Assembly (NCBI GenBank): GCA_900546735.1
Contig: URDW01000078.1
Span: forward strand, 1-9,469
Reading direction: 5' to 3'
DNA length: 9,469 nt
DNA from: an uncultured Oscillospiraceae bacterium
GTDB lineage: Bacteria > Bacillota > Clostridia > Oscillospirales > Acutalibacteraceae
The translations under genes and the position numbers were made by a program. The notes below the pieces were generated by a model. The model saw only the letters and a program-made list of their open reading frames with translations. It did no database searches and had not been told where the DNA came from. Shown piece after piece: positions 1 through 6,472 of the stretch; the stretch's first letter is position 1, and the number at the start of each line of letters is the position of its first letter.

Positions 1-47
1 GAGATCGCTCAGTGTCTCGTGGGCTCGGAGATGTGTATAAGAGACAG
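1..47 (+). other. Untrimmed Nextera P7/i7/read-2 adapter
   Basis: This is synthetic sequencing adapter, not genome. Bases 1-5 match the end of the P7 oligonucleotide, 6-13 (CGCTCAGT) sit where the 8-base i7 index belongs, 14-28 are the read-2 transposon adapter, and 29-47 are the 19-base Tn5 mosaic end AGATGTGTATAAGAGACAG. From memory the index equals Nextera XT N724, which I could not look up. An in-frame TAA at 38-40 inside the adapter makes the following gene fragment look as if it begins at the ATG at position 50. Genomic sequence starts at 48. Confidence 0.98.
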
Positions 48-517
48 GCATGGAAGACGTGCAGTTCAGCGTATATATCCGCCGCTGCCTTTATAATGGG
101 ATTTTGCCGGTGCTTGGGGAAACACAGGAAAATTTGGATTTTGCTTCTTCCGTGCTAAGCCGTTTTGCCAACCCGTACATAAAGCACCGTTTGCAATCCA
201 TTGCTTTAAACTCGGTCAGCAAATTTGCGGCGCGGGTTCTGCCGACTTTGCTGGAAATACAAAGCAGCGGCATGCCGCTGCCGAAAACGCTTATTTTGTC
301 GTTTGCCGCTTTGCTTGAATATTATAAAAATCATTCCGTTTCCGACGTACCTGTCTGCATTGAAAAGATCCGAGGCGGCAGCCTGGCCGAGATCTTGGGC
401 GACACGTCGCTTTGGGGAACGGATCTGACCGGGCTGCTCGAGCCGGTCGGCAGGACAGTGGAACGCGTGCAGCGCGGCGGTATGCGCGCGGCGGTCGCCT
501 GGAGCATAGAAGACTGA
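48..517 (+). CDS. uxaB: Tagaturonate reductase (UxaB-like), C-terminal fragment
   Basis: This is the last third of a mannitol dehydrogenase/hexuronate reductase family enzyme. UxaB reduces D-tagaturonate to D-altronate with NADH in cytoplasmic galacturonate catabolism. The visible part is the helical C-terminal domain. Counting from the ATG at 50, the stretch at about residues 38-70 (RFANPYIKHRLQSIALNSVS, then KFAARVLPTLLE) is the family's conserved substrate-site helix with the N-S-V-S-K motif. A second helix with SFAALLEYY and an LWGTDL motif near the end also fit. Family members are about 480-490 residues and only about 155 remain, because adapter replaces the 5' part; the ATG at 50 is an internal Met. 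The next gene follows after 28 bases on the same strand, so it is probably in the same operon. Fructuronate reductase or mannitol dehydrogenase are less likely alternatives: the NSVSKF and ARVLPTLLE wording is closer to UxaB. Confidence 0.8.
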
Positions 518-533
518 TTCATTATGATGCAAT

Positions 534-537
534 GAGG
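534..537 (+). promoter_or_regulatory. Ribosome binding site for the amidohydrolase gene
   Basis: GAGG lies 8 bases before the ATG at 546. A second in-frame ATG at 549 would be 11 bases away, so 546 is preferred. The 28-base gap (518-545) holds nothing else I can support, in particular no promoter or terminator hairpin. Confidence 0.55.
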
Positions 538-545
538 ATGAAACC

Positions 546-1424
546 ATGATGATAATCGATGCACATGCGCATTTGTGGAAACCGCAGCATGGTCGTGTAG
601 ACGGCCGCGCGGTCAGACCGCTGGAAAACGGACGCAGTGACTTCGGCGGTGAAGTGCGCCAAATGATGCCGCCTTATATGCTGAACTGTGAGAACACGGC
701 CGAAATGCTGCTTGCAAACATGGATTACGCCGGTGTCAGCGGCGCTGTGATCACGCAGGAAGAGATCGATGGCAACCAGGACGCATACTTATGTTCAGTC
801 AGGCAGCAGTACCCCGACCGTTTTCGTGTATGTAGTTTGTATGAAGAAGGGCAGGCGTACACACTTGACGGTGTTGACGGCATCAAGCTGTGCGGCGGCC
901 GTTTGTCTGAACAGGATCTGACTAAGCATGCAGGTGTATTTGCGGCTGCAGCGCATGCCGGCAAATTCGTTTCGATCGATATGGCAGACGGCGACCGGCA
1001 AACAGCCTCTCTTTTGGAGATGATCCGGCAATTTCCGACACTGCGTATTGCGATCGGTCATTTCGGCATGGTCACAACGCCAAATTGGCAGGCACAGATC
1101 CGGCTTGCCCGGCACAAAAACGTTTTTGTGGAAAGCGGCGGCATTACCTGGCTGTTTCATAAAGAGTTTTATCCTTATCCCGGTGCGCTTCGGGCTATTC
1201 GCGAAGCTGCCGAGATCTGCGGCATAGAAAAACTGATGTGGGGTAGTGATTATCCGCGTACCATGGTGGAAATCACCTATAAAATGAGCTTTGATTTCAT
1301 TTTAAAGTCTTCAGAATTTACAAAAGATGAAAAACGTCTGTTTTTATGTGGTAACGCGCAAAAGTTTTACAGCTTTCAAACACTGCCGCAACCGCAAATC
1401 ATAAAAAATATGCTGGAGGACTAA
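546..1424 (+). CDS. Amidohydrolase-2 family metal-dependent hydrolase
   Basis: This 292-residue protein is a TIM-barrel hydrolase of the amidohydrolase-2 group (PF04909/COG2159 type), which uses one or two metal ions to hydrolyse lactones or amides or to decarboxylate acids. Visible motifs are the strand-1 metal pair H7-A-H9 within DAHAHLW, H172 in AIGHFG, and the strand-8 Asp D235 in MWGSDYPR. K114 in DGIKLCGG lies where a conserved strand-4 residue is expected. The strand that often carries a His in relatives reads FVSIDMAD here, with D145 in that place. It has no signal peptide, so it is cytoplasmic. Relatives in sugar operons are often sugar lactonases (fuconolactone, rhamnonolactone). 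Lying between a hexuronate reductase and a fucosidase, a sugar-acid lactonase is a reasonable guess, but the substrate cannot be read from sequence. The stop codon is 2 bases before the next start. Confidence 0.8.
   Translation: MMIIDAHAHLWKPQHGRVDGRAVRPLENGRSDFGGEVRQMMPPYMLNCENTAEMLLANMDYAGVSGAVITQEEIDGNQDAYLCSVRQQYPDRFRVCSLYEEGQAYTLDGVDGIKLCGGRLSEQDLTKHAGVFAAAAHAGKFVSIDMADGDRQTASLLEMIRQFPTLRIAIGHFGMVTTPNWQAQIRLARHKNVFVESGGITWLFHKEFYPYPGALRAIREAAEICGIEKLMWGSDYPRTMVEITYKMSFDFILKSSEFTKDEKRLFLCGNAQKFYSFQTLPQPQIIKNMLED
1415..1420 (+). promoter_or_regulatory. Ribosome binding site for the GH110-like gene
   Basis: GGAGGA, a near-perfect Shine-Dalgarno sequence, ends 6 bases before the ATG at 1427. 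It overlaps the last codons of the amidohydrolase gene, which suggests coupled translation. Confidence 0.75.
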
Positions 1425-1426
1425 AT

Positions 1427-3070
1427 ATGAAAATCCTAAAAGCAAGCGATCATGGTATCTGCCCGGAGCAGGAAATTACGGCACAGCTCTACAATTTAAT
1501 CGACGCGGCAAAAAAGGAGCCCGGTAAAAAAACAATTTGTTTTGAAAAGGGCACCTATTATATCGACAGCGAAAAATGCCGCAAATACATGCTCCATATC
1601 ACCAATACGGTAGGGGACAGTGAATTTTCGCCAGATGAAACACCTCATATAAACGGCGTGCCGTTTTATTTTGGCGACATGAAAGATTTGACTTTTGACG
1701 GCGGCGCTTCTTTTGTCATAGACGGCAAAGTGACGAATGCGGCCGTGGTATGTTGTCAGAACATTACTTTAAAAAACTTTGAGATCCGTCATGCGCACCC
1801 GGATATGCACATACTGGAGGTTTTACGGGTAACACCATTTTATGTGGATTTTGAAATCGACCGCGACACGCAGTATAGAATTCAAAACAACAAGCTGTAC
1901 TTTTACGGCTGGAATTATACGGTCGCAGCAGATAAAAATGCACCGAACGCGTTTTGGATCGGTCTTATCCGCGCCAAAACACCGGAAAAGATCCAGCGTG
2001 TGTCGCATCCTCTGTTCGGCGCTTTGAAAATCACGCAGCGTGCCGGCCGGTGTATTCGCGTACATTTTACAAACACATTGCGGTTTAGAAAGGGCGACTG
2101 CTACCATATTTTTGACGTTCGCCGCCAGTTTGCCGGCATTTTTATAGACCGCAGTGAAAACGTTGTTCTGGAAAACATCCGCCAGCGTTTCAATTACTCG
2201 CTGGCGCTCGTCGCACAGGACAGTGAAAATATTGCCATGCGCGGCTGTGAATTTGCGCCCGAAAAAGGTTCGGCGCGGAAAATGGCTTCTGTTGCTGATT
2301 TCATCCAGGTCTGTATGTGCCGCGGCAGATTTACGGCAGAAAACAATTTATTTGACGGCGCCGGCGACGACTGCATGAACGTGCACGGTGTGCATTATAA
2401 AATTGTAAAGAATGACGGCAGTCAGCTGACACTGCGCTATATGCACCCGCAAACGCATGGTTTCAACCCCCTGCGTACCGGCGATACGGTCGCTTTTATA
2501 GATCCAAAGTCTATGTTGGAAACAGGAAAAGCGACCATTACGTCATCAAAACTGCTGAATGAATATGAACTGCAAATCACCGTTGACACACCGGGTCGCG
2601 CACCGGCCGGTGCGGTTATCGAAGACATCAGTGCCTGCCCTGACGTAGTTTTTCGCAACAATACCCTTACGCGTATCATCACGCGCGGTTTATTGCTGAC
2701 GACCAGAGGAGACGTGCTGATTGAAAACAACCGTTTTATTTCAACAACGATGAGCGGCATTCTGCTTTCGGACGATGCCAAAAGCTGGTACGAAAGCGGC
2801 ATGTGCCGCAATGTGCGGATTTTGAACAATACTTTTGATTACTGCGGACAAACACCGGTTTTGATCAAGCCGGAAAACACCGTCCACAAAGGTCCGGTGC
2901 ACAAAAACATTGAAGTTTCCCACAATGTCTTTCAAAAATACAGCGGTTACTGTGTGCAGGCCAAATCTACAGACAATATTTTGTTGAAAGGCAACCGCTA
3001 CAATTCTTCAAAAATCATCAAGCAGTCTGACTGTACGAATGTGCGGGTGATCAAGAAAAATGACAGCTGA
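1427..3070 (+). CDS. GH110-like alpha-1,3-galactosidase (beta-helix)
   Basis: This 547-residue right-handed parallel beta-helix protein resembles glycoside hydrolase family 110, inverting exo-enzymes that remove the terminal alpha-1,3-galactose of blood group B antigen and, in some subfamilies, of linear alpha-Gal. The N-terminal ~50 residues form a helical cap and a first FEKGTYYI rung. Many N-N-x-F/N-I-x-L rungs follow. The family-like core includes ADFIQVCMCRG at 290-300 (Asp291) and GAGDDCMNVHG at 311-321 with the paired Asp314-Asp315, the region holding the acidic catalytic residues in GH110. The C-terminal VHKNIEVSHNVF and AKSTDNILLKGN stretches also match the family pattern as I know it. 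There is no signal peptide, so the enzyme should be cytoplasmic, whereas characterised Bacteroides members are exported. It is slightly shorter than those (~600). It overlaps the next gene by 11 bases. The alternative is another beta-helix glycosidase or lyase. Confidence 0.72.
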   Translation: MKILKASDHGICPEQEITAQLYNLIDAAKKEPGKKTICFEKGTYYIDSEKCRKYMLHITNTVGDSEFSPDETPHINGVPFYFGDMKDLTFDGGASFVIDGKVTNAAVVCCQNITLKNFEIRHAHPDMHILEVLRVTPFYVDFEIDRDTQYRIQNNKLYFYGWNYTVAADKNAPNAFWIGLIRAKTPEKIQRVSHPLFGALKITQRAGRCIRVHFTNTLRFRKGDCYHIFDVRRQFAGIFIDRSENVVLENIRQRFNYSLALVAQDSENIAMRGCEFAPEKGSARKMASVADFIQVCMCRGRFTAENNLFDGAGDDCMNVHGVHYKIVKNDGSQLTLRYMHPQTHGFNPLRTGDTVAFIDPKSMLETGKATITSSKLLNEYELQITVDTPGRAPAGAVIEDISACPDVVFRNNTLTRIITRGLLLTTRGDVLIENNRFISTTMSGILLSDDAKSWYESGMCRNVRILNNTFDYCGQTPVLIKPENTVHKGPVHKNIEVSHNVFQKYSGYCVQAKSTDNILLKGNRYNSSKIIKQSDCTNVRVIKKNDS

Positions 3071-4538
3071 ACAAAAGCAGGCATACCTGCGCCGTATCGA
3101 CGCGGTAAACGATCAGGGCGTTTATAAGCCGGACTGGCTAAGTCTGGCTGCCTATCCGGTGCCGCAGTGGTACAAAGAGGCAAAATTCGGCATTTTTATC
3201 CATTGGGGCATTTACAGTGTGCCGGCTTATTTCAGTGAATGGTACTGCCGGCTGATGTACTACAAGGGAAATCCGGTACACTGGCACCATTTGCGCAAAT
3301 ACGGCAAAAATTTCAATTACCGCGATTTCATTCCTATGTTTAAGGCGGAAAAGTTTAGTGCCGAAGAGTGGGTCAAACTGGTCAAATCCAGCGGCGCCAA
3401 ATTTTTGATGCCCGTCGGTGAACATCATGACGGCTTTAAAATGTACGACAGCGACCTCAGCGAATGGACTTCGGTGAATATGGGGCCAAAGCGCGATGTG
3501 CTGGGCGAACTGAAAAAGGCCTGTGATGAAAACGGGCTTATTTTTTCCACGTCCAGCCACCGTGCCGAGCACTACTGGTTTTTAAACGGCGGCAAAACCG
3601 TTGGTTACCCAAACGAAACACAAAATGATGCTTACCGGTCGTTTTACGGCCCGTGTCAAAATGTGCATAAAGCGAACAATCTCTATACGCTTTTAAAGCA
3701 GGAGCACGGCATCGAACCGGAAGCGTGGTGGCTGGAGGACTGGCTTGTTTCCTCCTGTGACCTGATCGACCGTTGCCAGCCGGCGTCACTCTTCTTTGAC
3801 TGGTGGGTCTCTTACAAAGCGTTTCGGCCATATATGAAAAAGTTTCTGGCCTATTATTATAACCGGTCATTAGAGTGGGGAAAAGAAGTCTGTGTTTATT
3901 ACAAGTCAGATGCAGTCATGTACAACTGTGCCATTTTCGACCGCGAACGCGGGCAGCTGGCCGGAATCAGTCCCTACATCTGGCAAGGGGAGACTTCAAC
4001 TGCCTACAACGCCTGGAGTTACTGCACAACAAACCATTTTAAAAAGCCGGAAGTGATCGCCTGTAATTTCCTGGATGTTATTTCCAAAAACGGCTGTTTC
4101 GTATTAAATCTTGGCCCAAAAGCAGACGGTACTTTTTGTAAACAGGAACAAGACATTATCTTAGAGCTTGGAAACTGGACAAAAACGAATGGGGAAGCGA
4201 TTTGGTGCACCGAGCCCTACAAAGTCTTCGGAGAGGGAAAAAAACAAAAGGGCGCTTCCTTTACCGAGCATTTTCACTACACCGCAAAAGACTTTCGCTT
4301 TACATATAAGACCGGCGTTGTGTATGCGTTTTCCTTAAAACCCTACGGCAAAAGCCGCTTTTGCATCAAAACGCTGGCAGACACGATGGATACGTTCCAC
4401 TGCGTGATCAAAAATATCCGCGTTCTTGCCGGCAATAAGATTTCACAGTATAAGCAAACAAAACGCGGTCTGGAGATTCAGCTTGCTGAAAAAGCAGCGC
4501 AAAAGATGCCGCTGTGTTTTAAAATTGAGGTAGAGTAA
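3060..4538 (+). CDS. GH29 alpha-L-fucosidase
   Basis: This 492-residue retaining glycosidase releases alpha-linked L-fucose, for example Fuc-alpha-1,2-Gal of H/A/B antigens. The N-terminal (beta/alpha)8 barrel shows KFGIFIHWG (His48-Trp49), GEHHDGF (122-126), and SHRAEHYWF. The probable nucleophile is Asp247 in FFDWW, where family members carry W/F-F-D. FDRERGQL and the hallmark DVISKNG...LNLGPKADGT follow at the barrel's end, and the last ~110 residues form a small beta-sandwich (FHYTAKDFRFTYKTG). I could not assign the acid/base residue, which varies in this family. No signal peptide is present, so it is predicted cytoplasmic. The start at 3060 lies inside the GH110 gene's end with only a weak GGGTGA 9 bases upstream, so translation probably depends on coupling. 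The neighbours suggest it acts on the fucose of mucin-type glycans; plant fucosides are an alternative. Confidence 0.92.
   Translation: MTAEQKQAYLRRIDAVNDQGVYKPDWLSLAAYPVPQWYKEAKFGIFIHWGIYSVPAYFSEWYCRLMYYKGNPVHWHHLRKYGKNFNYRDFIPMFKAEKFSAEEWVKLVKSSGAKFLMPVGEHHDGFKMYDSDLSEWTSVNMGPKRDVLGELKKACDENGLIFSTSSHRAEHYWFLNGGKTVGYPNETQNDAYRSFYGPCQNVHKANNLYTLLKQEHGIEPEAWWLEDWLVSSCDLIDRCQPASLFFDWWVSYKAFRPYMKKFLAYYYNRSLEWGKEVCVYYKSDAVMYNCAIFDRERGQLAGISPYIWQGETSTAYNAWSYCTTNHFKKPEVIACNFLDVISKNGCFVLNLGPKADGTFCKQEQDIILELGNWTKTNGEAIWCTEPYKVFGEGKKQKGASFTEHFHYTAKDFRFTYKTGVVYAFSLKPYGKSRFCIKTLADTMDTFHCVIKNIRVLAGNKISQYKQTKRGLEIQLAEKAAQKMPLCFKIEVE
4527..4530 (+). promoter_or_regulatory. Ribosome binding site and TAATG stop-start junction
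   Basis: GAGG lies 7 bases before the ATG at 4538. The fucosidase stop TAA (4536-4538) shares its last A with that ATG, giving a TAATG junction typical of translational coupling and re-initiation. Confidence 0.7.
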
Positions 4539-6472
4539 TGAAAAAAAGCAACATTATATTAAGGCAAAATGAGCTGACTGGTGACTACGAGATTTTGCAT
4601 AACGGTTTTTCCTGGGTCAGCGACGGCCGCCGGCCATACATCATTCTGCGTAAAAAGGCAGGCAAAAAATACATCAGTACATACCGGCCGCTTTTTAGCG
4701 CGCTGCAAAAACGCTTTGAATACGGCGACGACAAGATCACTGCCTATCTGAGCGATTTTGTTGCCTTTGGCCAAAAGCTGGATTTTACACTTATTTTAAC
4801 GGCCAAGATCACCGGAACAGACACAGTGGAGTTTGCACTGCGCGCGGAAAATGAAACGGATTACAGTATACAGGCCGTATATTTCCCGGCGCCGTTCAAC
4901 ACCAAAAAACGCTGCAAAAACGCATATCATGTAGATGCGATGCGCCAGGGCTTTTTGCTGCCGGACGGGTATAAGCAGAACTTCCTTTCCACATTCGGCT
5001 TTGCGCACTATCTGCGCAAGATCAACACAGGCGACTGCTATATGCCGATCTGGGGGCGTGTCTGTGATGGTCACGGCTTTACTGCGATCGTCGAAACACC
5101 TTATGACGCCTGCATGTTTTCATCCTTTGGCCGGCGCTCCAGCTTTGTGAATTCCGTGCACTGGTCCTCCTCGCTTGGCAAACTGTCTTACACAAGGAAA
5201 ATTCGTTACATATTTCACGATACCTGCGACTATAACACCGTTGCGCATGACTACCGCAGTTATCTTGACGAAACCGGCCGGCTCATCACGCTGAGCGAAA
5301 AGATCAAAAAGAACCCGAACATTAAAAATTTGATCGGCGCGCCGGTGCTGCACCACAAAATTTACTCTCAGGTGCAAAAAGCATCTAAGTTTTACGACAA
5401 AAATGGCCAGAACACCCTGCTTTGTGCAACGTTTGAAAAGCGGGCAGAGCAGATGCAAAAGATGAAAGCACTGGGACTGGAAAAGCTTTATGTCCATACT
5501 GACGGCTGGGGAGAGCAGGGTTATGACAACAACCACCCTTATATCTTACCGCCTTGCCCGCAGGCTGGCGGATGGGAAGGGCTGAAGCTTTTTGCCGACA
5601 CTTGCCGCCAGGCAGGCTACATTTTTGCCCTGCATGACCAGTACCGCGATTTTTATTACACCAGCCCTGTCTTTGACCGGGAAAAGGCTGTAACCAAAAT
5701 CGACGGCACGCACCCGTACTGCTCTATATGGGACGGCGGCGAACATACGTTTTTGTGCGCATCCCAAGCGCCGGCATTTGTCAAAAAAACATATGATGAG
5801 CTGAAAGCGCATGGTATTGATGTGCAGGGCGCCTATCTGGATGTATTTTCCGTCGTGCCCGGCGATGAGTGTTTTCATCCGCAGCATAAAGTCACACGGG
5901 AAGAAAGCATACGATACCACGCCGAATGCTTTGATATGCTGAATGCTCAGGGGCTCATTATGTCTTCGGAAGAGCCGGCTATGCAGCTTTTAAACCATAT
6001 TGCACTGGTGCACCACGGTCCGTTCACGCTGCGTCCGCAGGAAAACGGGCAGGCAGTCGGCATTCCGGTGCCGCTTGCGAGCCTTGTTTTTCACGACTGC
6101 ATTATGATCACGTGGAACTGGTACGGCAACTGGGGTATTCCAAAAGGCGAAGACGTCGATCTTTACTGCGCTATGCATGCCGGCATGCCCTACATCCATC
6201 CGTTTGGGGAAACGGTCGTTAAAATCGGGAGCGACAACCGCACTGCCGATGCAGAGCTTTTAGACGACAATGCTTTGCAAAAGGAATTTGACCGCATTCG
6301 GCCGCTTTGCGACCTGCAAGCGCATCTTTATGACAAGAAGATGGTCAAACATGAATTCCTGGGCACCACACGCCGCCAGAGAACGACATTTGAGGACGGC
6401 ACAGCCGTTACCGTTGATTTTGACCAAAATACCTATGAAATTCAGGAGGGCGCTTCCTATGCCAAGGCTTGA
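4538..6472 (+). CDS. GH129-like alpha-N-acetylgalactosaminidase
   Basis: This 644-residue protein resembles glycoside hydrolase family 129, typified by bifidobacterial NagBb, which releases GalNAc alpha-linked to Ser/Thr (Tn antigen) from mucin glycopeptides inside the cell. An N-terminal beta-rich domain (~1-230) precedes a (beta/alpha)8 barrel (~245-540) and a short C-terminal beta part. Barrel motifs shared with the GH101/GH129 type are HTDGWGEQGYDNN at 320-332, ALHDQYRD at 364-371, AYLDVFS with Asp435, and SSEEPAM with Glu478. In NagBb, as I recall, the catalytic pair is also Asp435 and Glu478; the protein lengths are similar, so the matching numbers support homology but need an alignment. 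There is no signal peptide, as in NagBb. It overlaps the next gene by 14 bases. Alternatives are a GH101-related or uncharacterised barrel hydrolase. Confidence 0.75.
   Translation: MKKSNIILRQNELTGDYEILHNGFSWVSDGRRPYIILRKKAGKKYISTYRPLFSALQKRFEYGDDKITAYLSDFVAFGQKLDFTLILTAKITGTDTVEFALRAENETDYSIQAVYFPAPFNTKKRCKNAYHVDAMRQGFLLPDGYKQNFLSTFGFAHYLRKINTGDCYMPIWGRVCDGHGFTAIVETPYDACMFSSFGRRSSFVNSVHWSSSLGKLSYTRKIRYIFHDTCDYNTVAHDYRSYLDETGRLITLSEKIKKNPNIKNLIGAPVLHHKIYSQVQKASKFYDKNGQNTLLCATFEKRAEQMQKMKALGLEKLYVHTDGWGEQGYDNNHPYILPPCPQAGGWEGLKLFADTCRQAGYIFALHDQYRDFYYTSPVFDREKAVTKIDGTHPYCSIWDGGEHTFLCASQAPAFVKKTYDELKAHGIDVQGAYLDVFSVVPGDECFHPQHKVTREESIRYHAECFDMLNAQGLIMSSEEPAMQLLNHIALVHHGPFTLRPQENGQAVGIPVPLASLVFHDCIMITWNWYGNWGIPKGEDVDLYCAMHAGMPYIHPFGETVVKIGSDNRTADAELLDDNALQKEFDRIRPLCDLQAHLYDKKMVKHEFLGTTRRQRTTFEDGTAVTVDFDQNTYEIQEGASYAKA
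6444..6450 (+). promoter_or_regulatory. Ribosome binding site that fixes the DUF5107 gene start
   Basis: AGGAGGG ends 8 bases before the ATG at 6459. The frame stays open back to an ATG at 6270, but that earlier ATG has no Shine-Dalgarno and its 63 extra codons (Arg-rich) are the shadow of the GH129 gene. Start 6459 is therefore the supported one. Confidence 0.85.

Noticed and set aside
50..52. ATG as the true start of the first gene
   Set aside because: It follows adapter by 2 bases, has no ribosome site, and the protein would lack the whole nucleotide-binding domain of its family.
518..545. Promoter or terminator between the reductase and the amidohydrolase
   Set aside because: The gap is only 28 bases, with no stem-loop plus T-run and no -35/-10 pair that I can support.
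3138..3572. Long minus-strand open frames under the fucosidase and other genes
   Set aside because: They lie wholly inside well-recognised plus-strand genes, have no ribosome sites and no recognisable motifs.
3060..4538. Fucosidase as an exported enzyme
   Set aside because: The N-terminus (MTAEQKQAYLRRIDAVND) is polar and charged, with no hydrophobic core.
6270..6458. 63-codon N-terminal extension of the DUF5107 gene
   Set aside because: No Shine-Dalgarno at 6270; the extension is Arg-rich shadow of the GH129 frame, and 6459 has AGGAGGG at ideal spacing.
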